Source: Flavobacteriaceae bacterium
GTDB lineage: Bacteria > Bacteroidota > Bacteroidia > Flavobacteriales > Weeksellaceae
Direction of reading: 5' to 3'
Length of the DNA: 33,341 nt
NCBI GenBank assembly: GCA_031277475.1
Contig: JAITMJ010000120.1
Coordinates: 1 to 33,341, forward strand
The first letter of the stretch is position 1, and every line of letters begins with the position of its first letter. The notes below the pieces were generated by a model, which was given only the letters and a program-made list of their open reading frames with translations, ran no database searches and was not told the origin of the DNA. Shown in pieces: positions 15,189 through 23,073 of this stretch. The translations under genes and the position numbers were made by a program.

Positions 15189-15513
15189 AGTTTTCCGCCA
15201 TTTCTACTTTGATGATCCAGCCTTTTCCGTACGGATCTGAATTTAAAAGTTCCGGTTCGTTTTCCAAATCGGGATTAAATTCGGTGATGGTTCCGGAAAC
15301 CGGCAAATACAAATCGGATACGGTTTTCACCGCTTCCACGCTGCCGAAAACTTCGCCTGCTTCTAATGTTTCATCCAAAGTATCCACATCCACAAAAACG
15401 ATATCTCCCAATTCGCTTTGCGCAAAATCCGTGATTCCTACGATTGCGGTATTTCCTGAGATGCGCACCCATTCGTGCTCTTTGGTGTATTTCAGTTCTG
15501 CCGGTGTATTCAT
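15136..15513 (-). CDS. gcvH: Glycine cleavage system H protein
   Basis: Lipoylated carrier of the glycine cleavage complex, shuttling the aminomethyl group between the P, T and L proteins. The 125-aa length is normal. The lipoyl lysine is K63 in [21 protein letters not shown] near the N terminus and [10 protein letters not shown] in the C-terminal half are diagnostic. gcvT and gcvP are not adjacent. The glycine made by Kbl (also in this window) could be its substrate source, although nothing in the sequence links their regulation. Confidence 0.97.
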   Translation of the reverse strand: MNTPAELKYTKEHEWVRISGNTAIVGITDFAQSELGDIVFVDVDTLDETLEAGEVFGSVEAVKTVSDLYLPVSGTITEFNPDLENEPELLNSDPYGKGWIIKVEMAENFDISGLLSAEQYQASIG

Positions 15514-15539
15514 ATTTTTTTTTGATTTTTAATTATTTT

Positions 15540-15568
15540 CAAAAATACGATTTTTTTTAGACACAAAA
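15540..15568 (-). promoter_or_regulatory. Probable gcvH promoter
   Basis: On the minus strand TTTTG (complement of 15564-15568), a 16-bp spacer and TATTTTTG (complement of 15540-15547) precede the gcvH ATG by 26 bp. The -7 box matches the consensus; the spacer is slightly short. Confidence 0.5.
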
Positions 15569-15596
15569 TAATAAAAAATGTTGAGGTTTAAATTTG

Positions 15597-15680
15597 AACC
15601 CTGTGAACAGCGTGGTTTTTTGTTATGAAAAATTGTATAACTTTGCAAAAAATAAAAATATATGGCAACCCCTATAAAAT
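15597..15680 (+). repeat. Direct repeat copy 1: control region and first codons of the 52-aa ORF
   Basis: This stretch recurs at 16421-16492. The first 50 bp (AACCCTGTGAACAGCGT, then GTTTTTTGTTATGAAAAATT) are nearly identical; copy 1 carries about 12 extra A-rich bases before the ATG. It holds a TAACTTTG -7 box (15638-15645) with TTTG 15 bp before it (15619-15622), 16 bp ahead of the ATG at 15662, so it is the likely promoter of the gene pair that follows. Confidence 0.85.
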
Positions 15681-15820
15681 CCAATCCTATTCTGACCGGT
15701 GCTGATTCCCGCCGATTTGCAAAAGCAATGGAAAACCCGCCAAAAATTTCTCCGGAAAAAAGAGAACAACAACGCAAGGCATTCGAATGGTTTAAAAAAG
15801 CGGCACAATTTCCTCTATGA
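15662..15820 (+). CDS. Small protein upstream of GNAT, candidate antitoxin
   Basis: A 52-aa ORF starting MATPIKSNPILTGADSRRFA and ending in a helical, basic segment KAFEWFKKAAQFPL. Its stop overlaps the start of the GNAT gene as ATGA (15817-15820), implying translational coupling. It shows no ribbon-helix-helix (DUF1778) pattern, unlike the usual antitoxin partner of GNAT toxins. Placement before an acetyltransferase of the right subfamily, the coupling and a private promoter make an antitoxin role plausible (inference). Its first codons are repeated, truncated, downstream of the pair. Confidence 0.7.
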   Translation: MATPIKSNPILTGADSRRFAKAMENPPKISPEKREQQRKAFEWFKKAAQFPL

Positions 15821-16359
15821 ATTCTATTTTGGATAAAATTAAAATTGTCCGTTTAGAACAAGATACGCCAATTTCTTCTTTTGATTGTGGAGATACTGAT
15901 TTGAATGATTTTTTACATAATGACGCAAAAAATTATTTAAAATCAATGCTCGCCGTTACCTATTTGATTCTGGTTGAAAATGAAATTGCAGCTTATTTCT
16001 GTTTGTCTAACGATGGTTTGACGCGAACCACTATTTTAACCGAAGAAGAAAAATCACTTTGGAACAAAGTTGGGCGTAAAATCCCAAACAGTAAAAGAAG
16101 AAAAACATATCCCGCCGTAAAAATTGGGCGATTGGCAGTAAATCAAAAATTTTCGGGTTTCGGCTTGGGAACCCAAATGCTGTTAAGTGTTCGAGAAATG
16201 TATCTTAACAGACCTCATCACGCAGGCTGTCGTTTTGTAACGGTAGATGCATATCGTACCGCTTTCGCATTTTATGAAAAAAATGATTTTAGATACTTAA
16301 CAACCAAAGACGTAAACGACAACACTCGTACGATGTACTTTGACTTAAAATCTATTTAA
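15817..16359 (+). CDS. GNAT-family N-acetyltransferase, possible TacT-like toxin
   Basis: A 180-aa GCN5-related acetyltransferase using acetyl-CoA. The opening FDCGDTDLNDFLHNDAKNY is the hallmark of the subgroup containing TacT/AtaT-type toxins, which acetylate aminoacyl-tRNA. Motif A is VKIGRLAVNQKFSGFGLGTQML (about residues 101-122), with the acetyl-CoA loop QKFSGFGLG, and the C-terminal motif includes FAFYEKNDF with the conserved tyrosine. The protein is somewhat longer than TacT. Overlap with the 52-aa ORF suggests a two-gene operon. A non-toxic acetyltransferase with a small accessory protein is the alternative. Confidence 0.85.
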   Translation: MNSILDKIKIVRLEQDTPISSFDCGDTDLNDFLHNDAKNYLKSMLAVTYLILVENEIAAYFCLSNDGLTRTTILTEEEKSLWNKVGRKIPNSKRRKTYPAVKIGRLAVNQKFSGFGLGTQMLLSVREMYLNRPHHAGCRFVTVDAYRTAFAFYEKNDFRYLTTKDVNDNTRTMYFDLKSI

Positions 16360-16420
16360 AAAAAACTAGAAAAAAAATTATGAAAAAATCTACCTTCCGT
16401 GAATGGTTCTAAAAACTTCA

Positions 16421-16492
16421 AACCCTGTGAACAGCGTAGTTTTTTGTTATGAAAAATTGTATGACTCTGTAAATATGGCAACCCCGATAAAA
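16421..16492 (+). repeat. Direct repeat copy 2 with truncated start of the 52-aa ORF
   Basis: Second copy of the control region after the GNAT gene. The homology runs through ATGGCAACCCC-ATAAAA (ATG at 16475) and then stops, so only about six codons of the small ORF survive; the frame continues into unrelated sequence. The -7 box is altered (TGACTCTG rather than TAACTTTG), so it is probably silent. An isolated ten-codon ORF, MKKSTFREWF (16380-16412), lies just before it and may be another truncated gene start. Confidence 0.8.
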
Positions 16493-16521
16493 CATTTCTA
16501 TTCCTACAAATCATGTATAGC

Positions 16522-16558
16522 AAAAAAAATCCGTCTCAAAAGAAACGGACTTTTTTTT
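16522..16558. terminator. Bidirectional terminator
   Basis: TCCGT (16530-16534) pairs with ACGGA (16545-16549), continued by TC/GA around an AAAA loop with one C-A mismatch. An A-run precedes and a T-run follows, so it can end transcripts from the GNAT side on the plus strand and from the T9SS-cargo gene on the minus strand. Confidence 0.8.
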
Positions 16559-16576
16559 AATTTTTACTTTAAAACG

Positions 16577-17362
16577 TTATTGTTTGATAAATTTCTGTGA
16601 AGATTTTTCTCCGTTTGCAACACCTGTAACGATGTAAACACCTTTAGCCAAAGAAGAAACATCCATTGAAGTTCCGTTGGTTACTTTAGCAGATTTCACC
16701 ACTTGCCCCACAGTATTGATAATTTGAATATTCGCATCTGCCGCAAAAGTGATTTGGTTGTTCACCAAAGTATTTTTTATTAAAGCGTGTTTTGATAAAC
16801 CAACCTCAGTAGTTCCGGCAGTAGCGTCGTTATCAATAACGGAAAAATCATCAAAATAAGCAGTTCCGTTGTTGTAGGCTCTTACGTGAAGTTGAAGAAT
16901 ATTTGCTCCGGCAGGAACTGTTACAGTTACAGTATGTTCAGTCCAATCAGCAGCAGGATCAAAATATTGATTAAATGGTCCTCTTAACGGATCATCAGTT
17001 GCTTCCGGTTCTTGGTAAATAGGAGTAGTACTACTCGGATCGGATAAATAACTTGACCAAATTCTTGCATCGGTTCCATCTCCGGATGCTTTATACCACA
17101 TAGAAATGGTAATGCTGTGTCCGGGCACTACCGATACATTTTGATAAAATCCCGTTGTAGCAGTTGCACCGATATACGCCACACAATTTGTTCCTGCGTG
17201 CGCACCGGTTGTAACAAGAGTCGGGTCTGTGTATGTAGCGTTCCATCCTTTAAACCAAGGATCAGTAAATCCGTTCTCAAATCCCGGATTCTGTACTAAA
17301 TTCTGTGCATTAGCCATAATTCCTAACGCAACCGCGCTTAAAACTGTAAAGATTTTTTTCAT
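16577..17362 (-). CDS. Secreted type IX secretion system cargo with carbohydrate-binding-like domain
   Basis: A 261-aa exported protein. Residues 1-19 are a Sec signal ending MANA-Q. Residues of about 21-180 form a jelly-roll of the CBM4/9-like kind, with NLVQNPGFENGFTDPWFKGW at the start and TAYFDDFSVID at the end. Residues of about 195-261 form a type A T9SS sorting domain: IQIINTVGQVV, SLAKGVYIV and the terminal KFIKQ are its hallmarks. It should cross the outer membrane by T9SS and be released or anchored at the surface. No catalytic module is present, so it may bind glycans or be structural. Confidence 0.88.
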   Translation of the reverse strand: MKKIFTVLSAVALGIMANAQNLVQNPGFENGFTDPWFKGWNATYTDPTLVTTGAHAGTNCVAYIGATATTGFYQNVSVVPGHSITISMWYKASGDGTDARIWSSYLSDPSSTTPIYQEPEATDDPLRGPFNQYFDPAADWTEHTVTVTVPAGANILQLHVRAYNNGTAYFDDFSVIDNDATAGTTEVGLSKHALIKNTLVNNQITFAADANIQIINTVGQVVKSAKVTNGTSMDVSSLAKGVYIVTGVANGEKSSQKFIKQ

Positions 17363-17667
17363 TTTTTTTAAATTTTAAAATTATGGGGCAAAGTTAATGA
17401 TAATTCTCAAATTTGAGGTTCGAGAATGTTAATTTTTTATTAAATTCTTATCCACAATAAGAGGTGAGTTTTGTCCGTAACCTTTCGCGGACTTCGTTCG
17501 TAGACTTTCCATCTGTTCAAATGTTCTTTATATTTTGTCAAGCTAAGCGAAGTTGAAGTCTCGAAGCACGCATCTCGCATCTCGAAATTTGTATTAAATA
17601 AAAAAATATTTTTTAGAATTTTTTAAAATTTGTAATTTTACGGACACCAATCTTATAAGCAAGAATT
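17363..17667. other. Spacer between divergent T9SS-cargo and acyl-CoA dehydrogenase genes
   Basis: Contains a TAACTTTG -7 box for the T9SS-cargo gene on the minus strand (complement of 17389-17396), next to a perfect 12-bp palindrome CTCAAATTTGAG (17406-17417) that could be an operator. Further right is a dispersed repeat (17535-17562), then CATCTCG words (17570-17585) and an AT-rich stretch before the plus-strand gene. No ORF of interest. Confidence 0.55.
17535..17562 (+). repeat. Dispersed 28-bp repeat, copy 1
   Basis: TTGTCAAGCTAAGCGAAGTT continuing to 17562 matches the reverse complement of 21683-21710 at about 23 of 28 positions. The wording is close to the GTCAGGCTGAGCGAAGTCGAAG-type sequence seen between genes in many bacterial genomes. 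Confidence 0.6.
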
Positions 17668-18810
17668 ATGAATTTCAATTTATCTGAAGAACAAGAGATG
17701 ATTCGGCAAGCCGCAAAAGATTTTGCACAAACCGAACTTTTGCAGGGTGTCATCGAAAGAGACCGCGATCAAAAATTTCCTGCCGAACAAGTGAAAAAAA
17801 TGGCGGAATTGGGATTTCTCGGAATGATGGTAGATCCGAAATACGGCGGCGCAGGTTTAGACGCTGTTTCCTACGCTTTGGCTTTGGAAGAAATCGCGAA
17901 AATAGACGCTTCCGCAGCCGTGATTATGTCGGTGAACAATTCGCTGGTTTGCGCCGGAATCGAAAAATATGCCAGCGAAGAACAAAAAATGAAATATTTA
18001 GTTCCGCTTGCGAACGGACAAGTTTTGGGCGCATTCGCACTTTCCGAACCGGAAGCAGGTTCAGATGCCACTTCCCAAAAAACCACCGCCGAAGACAAAG
18101 GAGATTATTATCTTTTGAACGGCATTAAAAATTGGATTACCAACGGCGGAACCGCACAATATTATGTGGTGATGGCGCAAACACATCCTGAAAAAAAACA
18201 TAAAGGAATCAATGCGTTTATCGTGGACAGAAATTGGGAAGGTTTTGAAATCGGACCAAAGGAAGATAAACTTGGCATTCGCGGAAGCGACACGCATTCA
18301 TTGATTTTTAACAACGTAAAAGTTCCGAAAGAAAACAGAATCGGCGAAGATGGTTTCGGGTTCAATTTTGCGATGGCAGTTTTGAACGGCGGAAGAATCG
18401 GGATTGCTTCGCAAGCATTGGGAATTGCAGCCGGTGCGTACGAATTGGCTTTAAACTACGCCAAAACCAGAAAAGCGTTCGGAACGGAAATCATCAATCA
18501 TCAGGCAATCGCTTTCAAATTGGCAGATATGCATGTGAACATCGCGGCTGCGAGAATGTTGGTTTGGAAAGCCGCCGCAGAAAAAGACGAAGGAAAAGAT
18601 ATTTCCGAAAGCGGAGCAATGGCAAAACTTTACGCTTCGCAAGTGGCGATGGAAACTACGGTTGAGGCGGTTCAGATTCACGGCGGTTACGGCTATGTGA
18701 AAGAATATCACGTGGAAAGAATGATGCGCGATGCGAAAATCACCCAAATTTACGAAGGCACTTCCGAAATCCAAAAAATCGTGATTTCCAGAGCGATTGC
18801 GAAGAAATAA
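17668..18810 (+). CDS. Acyl-CoA dehydrogenase
   Basis: FAD-dependent enzyme oxidising acyl-CoA to trans-2-enoyl-CoA, passing electrons to electron-transfer flavoprotein. The 380-aa length is standard. Seen in order: N-terminal helical domain (FNLSEEQEMIRQAAKDFAQ), the middle beta domain with FALSEPEAGSDA and ITNGGTAQYY, and the C-terminal domain with RKAFG, QIHGGYGY and IYEGTSEIQKIVI. The catalytic base is E363 in YEGTSEIQ, the short/branched-chain (butyryl/isobutyryl) position. Substrate length cannot be fixed from motifs. A lipoprotein gene separates it from a second dehydrogenase; both could serve fatty-acid or branched-chain amino-acid breakdown. Confidence 0.94.
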   Translation: MNFNLSEEQEMIRQAAKDFAQTELLQGVIERDRDQKFPAEQVKKMAELGFLGMMVDPKYGGAGLDAVSYALALEEIAKIDASAAVIMSVNNSLVCAGIEKYASEEQKMKYLVPLANGQVLGAFALSEPEAGSDATSQKTTAEDKGDYYLLNGIKNWITNGGTAQYYVVMAQTHPEKKHKGINAFIVDRNWEGFEIGPKEDKLGIRGSDTHSLIFNNVKVPKENRIGEDGFGFNFAMAVLNGGRIGIASQALGIAAGAYELALNYAKTRKAFGTEIINHQAIAFKLADMHVNIAAARMLVWKAAAEKDEGKDISESGAMAKLYASQVAMETTVEAVQIHGGYGYVKEYHVERMMRDAKITQIYEGTSEIQKIVISRAIAKK

Positions 18811-18911
18811 AATCAATATCGAAAATTAAAATATTTCAGATATTTCTGAAAATTGCGTTTAAGCTTGAAACTTTTATTAAATTTGTGAAATAATTAAAAA
18901 ATCATAAAATA

Positions 18912-19544
18912 ATGAAAAAACTATTTGTTTTAGTTGTAGCGGTACTTGCATTTGTATCGTGTGATAAAGTAAAAGACGCGATGAGTGGAGTTGCTGAAAT
19001 GGGCGATGAAATTGATTATCAGTTCTTGTCTAAACCGGAAGAAGTGAAAAAATGGTATGACGCGATTGTGGAAAAATCCGGAGACAACGCAAAAGTAATG
19101 GATGAAGTTAAATTTTGGATTAACCGTCCGTCAAAAGAAGGAATGATAAAAAAAGAAGGCGAAAAAGACTATTTGCATATCAGCATTGTTTATCAAGATA
19201 ATGTGGATAAAAGAAGAGTAGAAGAAATTAATTATTTCGGACACACCAGTGGCTGGCAAGTTGCGGAAAAAAAAGAGATTCAAGTGATTGGAGGTGGTGC
19301 GGAAGATTTTAAACTCGAAGATGAACTATTTGATTTTGGGCAGGTAACTTTGGACAATTTCAATAAAGTGATGGCTGATGCGATGAAGAAATATAAAGAC
19401 GATGCCAAATACGAATATCAATATATTTCAAACGTAACAATTAATATTGTCGGCTTCTACGTTACCGTAAAAGGAAAATTGAAAAGCAACGCACAGGAAA
19501 AATCAGAATATTACAAAACTGATTTTCAGGGAAATCCGAGGTAA
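18912..19544 (+). CDS. Hypothetical lipoprotein
   Basis: A 210-aa product with a lipoprotein signal (MKKLFVLVVAVLAFVSC, Cys17). The mature part is acidic/basic and soluble, with a helical first third (KPEEVKKWYDAIVEKSGD) and strand-rich later parts (YLHISIVYQDN, YISNVTINIVGFYVTVKGKL). I recognise no family. It lies 101 bp after one acyl-CoA dehydrogenase and about 150 bp before another on the same strand; the second has its own -7 box, so the three need not be one operon. Confidence 0.8.
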   Translation: MKKLFVLVVAVLAFVSCDKVKDAMSGVAEMGDEIDYQFLSKPEEVKKWYDAIVEKSGDNAKVMDEVKFWINRPSKEGMIKKEGEKDYLHISIVYQDNVDKRRVEEINYFGHTSGWQVAEKKEIQVIGGGAEDFKLEDELFDFGQVTLDNFNKVMADAMKKYKDDAKYEYQYISNVTINIVGFYVTVKGKLKSNAQEKSEYYKTDFQGNPR

Positions 19545-19668
19545 TTACGAGTTTCACGGATCATTTTAACTTACCACGATACTTGTTTCATTCAGATATT
19601 CATTGCAAATCTCAGAGTTCTAAACCTCTGAAAATTTCAACCATAATCATTAAATCCCATAATTTGCC

Positions 19669-19676
19669 TATCTTTG
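19669..19676 (+). promoter_or_regulatory. Probable -7 box of second acyl-CoA dehydrogenase
   Basis: TATCTTTG fits TAnnTTTG exactly and ends 16 bp before the ATG at 19693. No convincing -33 box is seen at the expected distance. Confidence 0.5.
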
Positions 19677-19692
19677 AGCCAAAGTAAAATAA

Positions 19693-20832
19693 ATGATTAT
19701 AGAAACTGAACAAAACCTTCAAATGATTGCCGAAACTGCGAAAGATTTTGCAGAAAAAAATATCCGACCGCACATTATGGAATGGGACGAAAATCAAATT
19801 TTTCCTGTGGAATTGTTTCACCGATTGGGAGAAATGGGATTTATGGGAATTGTGATTCCCGAAGAATACGGCGGTTCCGGACTTGGCTATCACGAATACG
19901 TTGCGATTTTAGACGAAATTTCGCAAGTAGATCCTTCCATAGGTTTGTCGGTTGCCGCTCATAACTCGCTTTGTACCAATCATATATATGAATTTGGAAA
20001 TCCGGAACAAAGAAATCATTGGCTTCCGAAATTGGCTTCGGGAAAAGCGATCGGTGCTTGGGGATTGACGGAACACAACACCGGTTCGGATTCCGGCGGA
20101 ATGTCCACAACTGCTGTGAAATCCGGCGACGATTGGATAATAAACGGCGCAAAAAATTTCATCACACACGCCATTTCCGGAGACATCGCAGTCGTGATGA
20201 CGCGCACCGGAGAAAAAGGCGCGAAAAATAATTCCACCGCTTTTGTGTTGGAAAAAGGAATGCCCGGATTCGGTTCCGGAAAAAAAGAAAACAAACTCGG
20301 AATGCGTGCTTCGGAGACGGCGGAATTGATTTTAGATAATGTTCGCGTTCCCGATTCACACAGATTGGGAGAAATCGGAGACGGTTTCAAACAAGCGATG
20401 AAAGTTTTGGACGGCGGCAGAATTTCCATTGCGGCACTCAGTTTGGGAATCGCGAGAGGTGCTTACAAAGCCGCTTTGAAATATGCTCAGGAACGCCATC
20501 AATTCGGAAAAGCGATTGCCAATTTTCAGGCGATTAATTTTATGCTCGCAGATATGGCAACGGAAATTGACGCTGCCGAACTCTTGATAAAAAGAGCCGC
20601 CACTTTGAAAAATGCCAAACAAAAAATGACGCGCGAAGGAGCAATGGCAAAACTTTTCGCTTCCGAAGCCTGCGTGCGAATTTCCAACAATGCCGTTCAG
20701 ATTTTCGGCGGATACGGCTACACAAAAGATTTTCCGGTAGAAAAATTTTATCGAGATTCCAAACTTTGCACCATCGGCGAAGGCACTTCCGAAATTCAAA
20801 GATTGGTGATTGGCAGAAGTATTTTAGGGTAA
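19693..20832 (+). CDS. Acyl-CoA dehydrogenase, second paralogue
   Basis: FAD-dependent acyl-CoA dehydrogenase of 379 aa. It shows GFMGIVIPEEYGGSGLGY, WGLTEHNTGSDSGG, FITHAISGDIAVV, ERHQFGKAI, QIFGGYGYTKDFPVE and IGEGTSEIQRLVIGRSIL. The catalytic base is E363 in GEGTSEIQ. It is clearly divergent from the neighbour at 17668 (different middle domain, EHNTGSDSGG versus EPEAGSDA), so the two probably take different acyl chains rather than being a recent tandem duplication. ETF genes are not in the window. Confidence 0.94.
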   Translation: MIIETEQNLQMIAETAKDFAEKNIRPHIMEWDENQIFPVELFHRLGEMGFMGIVIPEEYGGSGLGYHEYVAILDEISQVDPSIGLSVAAHNSLCTNHIYEFGNPEQRNHWLPKLASGKAIGAWGLTEHNTGSDSGGMSTTAVKSGDDWIINGAKNFITHAISGDIAVVMTRTGEKGAKNNSTAFVLEKGMPGFGSGKKENKLGMRASETAELILDNVRVPDSHRLGEIGDGFKQAMKVLDGGRISIAALSLGIARGAYKAALKYAQERHQFGKAIANFQAINFMLADMATEIDAAELLIKRAATLKNAKQKMTREGAMAKLFASEACVRISNNAVQIFGGYGYTKDFPVEKFYRDSKLCTIGEGTSEIQRLVIGRSILG

Positions 20833-20872
20833 AAAAAGAACGTGCTGAATGAAGGAGTGAGGTAATTTGAAA

Positions 20873-21664
20873 ATGATGAGACACATAATAATATTGACGA
20901 TTCCAATCATCATATCTTCTTGCGGAAATCATCGGGTTGATGGAAGTTTGGACAATAAAATTGACACAATTTATGTATCTTCGGAAATTGACACCGCCAA
21001 AAATAATGATGAAATCAGCCTGACTAATCTTGATTATTTAAATTCTGCTCCGGAATATCCTTTTGTAGCGGAAGATTCCATAATTGGAATAGGCATTGTT
21101 ACGCTTTCGGATTCAATTAATACTTATGATGAAAAACTTCGGATTTATGATGAAGCAGGTAAAATAATGATTACCGTTGAACAAAAAGACAGCGATGTGA
21201 TTACCATTTTCAAAGGCAAAACTTTTGACAGATATAATGCCACTAATCCGCTTTCACCGCGACTTTTCATAACAAATCCGGATTATTTCAGGCTTATTTT
21301 TGATTGTATAAGTATTGGCAAAGATTCATATAAGGTCATTATCAGCAAGCAAACCGGAGAAACGGCGGAGATTAAAAAGGAGGATAAATTTTTCCAATTT
21401 CAATCTATGGAAACATTTGTCGATGAATGGACTACAATAGGTCTTGACTTTGACCGTTCAAAAAATCCGCTACGAAAATCTCCAAGCGATAATTCAGAAA
21501 TAATTAAAAATAATAAAGAAGCAAAATATAAAATTTGGCAGGCGGGAAAAAAACTAATGCAAGGAGAATGGATAAAAATCCAAATTGAAAATACCAATGA
21601 AAAAGGCTGGATTCGATGGAAAAAAGGAAATCAAATTCTAATCAGAATGTATTTTATTTGCTGA
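20873..21664 (+). CDS. Lipoprotein with C-terminal SH3-like domain
   Basis: From the ATG at 20873 (a TTG two codons earlier is less likely) the product is 263 aa with lipoprotein signal PIIISSC, Cys17. The middle is a beta-rich acidic region without a recognised family. The last 65 residues resemble a bacterial SH3 domain: NPLRKSPSDNSEII, then a GEWIKIQIENTNEKGWIRWK core, of the kind that binds peptidoglycan or acts as a protein-interaction module. The gene is 40 bp after the second acyl-CoA dehydrogenase on the same strand, but no functional link is apparent. Confidence 0.75.
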   Translation: MMRHIIILTIPIIISSCGNHRVDGSLDNKIDTIYVSSEIDTAKNNDEISLTNLDYLNSAPEYPFVAEDSIIGIGIVTLSDSINTYDEKLRIYDEAGKIMITVEQKDSDVITIFKGKTFDRYNATNPLSPRLFITNPDYFRLIFDCISIGKDSYKVIISKQTGETAEIKKEDKFFQFQSMETFVDEWTTIGLDFDRSKNPLRKSPSDNSEIIKNNKEAKYKIWQAGKKLMQGEWIKIQIENTNEKGWIRWKKGNQILIRMYFIC

Positions 21665-21682
21665 TATAGTTTTAATAATTAA

Positions 21683-21710
21683 AAGACTTGAACTTCGTTC
21701 AGCCTGACAA
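21683..21710 (-). repeat. Dispersed 28-bp repeat, copy 2 (inverted)
   Basis: Its reverse complement TTGTCAGGCTGAACGAAGTT continuing through AAGTC matches 17535-17562. It lies just upstream of the carA start, so it would be in the leader or promoter of carA. Confidence 0.6.
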
Positions 21711-21729
21711 TCAACAACCACCAACAAAA

Positions 21730-22812
21730 ATGAACAAAAAACTCATATTGGAAACCGGTGAAATCTTCTACGGCGAAGGTTTCGGAGCAGATGCGGAAAC
21801 GCTTGGAGAAATCGTGTTCAGCACGGGAATGACGGGCTATCAGGAACTGATTTCAGACCCGTCTTGTTGCGGACAAATCGTCTGTTTGACGTATCCGCTC
21901 ATCGGAAATTATGGAATTAACAGAGACGATTACGAAAGCATAGAACCGGCAATTAAAGGTTTAATCGTGAAAGAAATCTGCGATATGCCTTCCAATTTCC
22001 GCTCGCAAATGACGCTATCCGAATTTTTTAAAAAGAAAAACCTCTCCGGAATTTCAGGAATTGATACCAGAAAACTCACCCGACTTTTGCGAGATAAAGG
22101 CATTGTGAAAGGAAAAATCGTGAACGTCGGTGCAGACGAAAACACTGTGATTGCAGAACTGAAATCCACAAAACCTCCGACAAATCAAGTGGAGACGGTT
22201 TCCACAAGAACATCTTACGCCAATCCGGGACGCGGTTTCAAAGTCGTGTTGATGGATTTCGGTACAAAACTCGGCATCATTCGCGAACTTTCGCAGAGAA
22301 ATTGTGACATTATCGTGGTTTCTCACAACACTTCCGCCGAAGAAATTTTATTAATGAACCCCGATGGAATCTTGCTTTCCAACGGACCCGGAAATCCGCA
22401 GGACATTCCGCACGTTCAGGAAACCGTGAAAAAACTTTTGGGAAAAGCCCCGATTTTTGGGATTTGTTTGGGACATCAACTGCTTTGTTTGGCTTGCGGC
22501 GCAAAAAATTACAAACTGAAATTCGGACATCGCGGCGGAAATCATCCGGTTTTGGATTTGAAAACCAATAAAGTGTCCATCACTTCTCAAAATCACGGTT
22601 ACGCCATCGACAAAGAAAGTTTGAAAAATACAGATTTAATCGAAACTCACGTCGCACTGAACGACCGCACCAACGAAGGCGTGAAACACAAAATTCACCC
22701 CTGTTTTTCCGTGCAATTTCACCCCGAAGCCAGCCCCGGTCCGGAAGACACAAACTATTTGTTCGATGAATTTGTAGATTTGATGAGACAATTTACTGAT
22801 GTATCAGTGTAA
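21730..22812 (+). CDS. carA: Carbamoyl-phosphate synthase small subunit
   Basis: Glutamine amidotransferase subunit that releases ammonia from glutamine for CarB, giving carbamoyl phosphate for arginine and pyrimidine synthesis. From the ATG at 21730 it has 360 aa, starting MNKKLILETGEIFYGEGFGA as expected; an upstream TTG in frame would add 14 residues coming from the dispersed repeat and is rejected. The N-terminal CarA domain shows STGMTGYQELISDPS and GISGIDTRKLTRLLR; the class I GATase triad is C246 (GICLGHQ), H331 and E333 (FHPEASPGP). carB is not next to it, unlike the common carAB arrangement. Confidence 0.96.
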   Translation: MNKKLILETGEIFYGEGFGADAETLGEIVFSTGMTGYQELISDPSCCGQIVCLTYPLIGNYGINRDDYESIEPAIKGLIVKEICDMPSNFRSQMTLSEFFKKKNLSGISGIDTRKLTRLLRDKGIVKGKIVNVGADENTVIAELKSTKPPTNQVETVSTRTSYANPGRGFKVVLMDFGTKLGIIRELSQRNCDIIVVSHNTSAEEILLMNPDGILLSNGPGNPQDIPHVQETVKKLLGKAPIFGICLGHQLLCLACGAKNYKLKFGHRGGNHPVLDLKTNKVSITSQNHGYAIDKESLKNTDLIETHVALNDRTNEGVKHKIHPCFSVQFHPEASPGPEDTNYLFDEFVDLMRQFTDVSV

Positions 22813-23073
22813 AAATGAAAATGGATTTACGAAAATTTTATACGGTTTGAATAGGCGGCTGTCAATTTTTTGCCTTTCAATTTTGACTATTATTTTTTTA
22901 ATTTTTGGCTAAAGCCGATGGAAGAAAATTAAATAAAAGCAGGTTGAGGTTACCCCTCCTCCTCAGAAAGTGGTTTTTCAATATTAGAATCTCGTCATCC
23001 TTTTTAGAGTTTTTCCTGTTTTGTGAATTACAGTTTTGTCATACGGGATATTCAAATTTAAACAGACTCTAAA
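22813..23073. other. Spacer between convergent carA and nifU-domain genes
   Basis: No gene seen. It contains GGCTAAAGCC (within 22905-22920), a small hairpin of a kind common between genes in Bacteroidetes, followed by GATGG. There is no strong terminator with a proper U-run for either gene that I can identify. Confidence 0.45.

Noticed and set aside
21688..21729. Upstream TTG extension of carA
   Set aside because: The 14 extra residues are encoded by a dispersed repeat and are absent from the family pattern.
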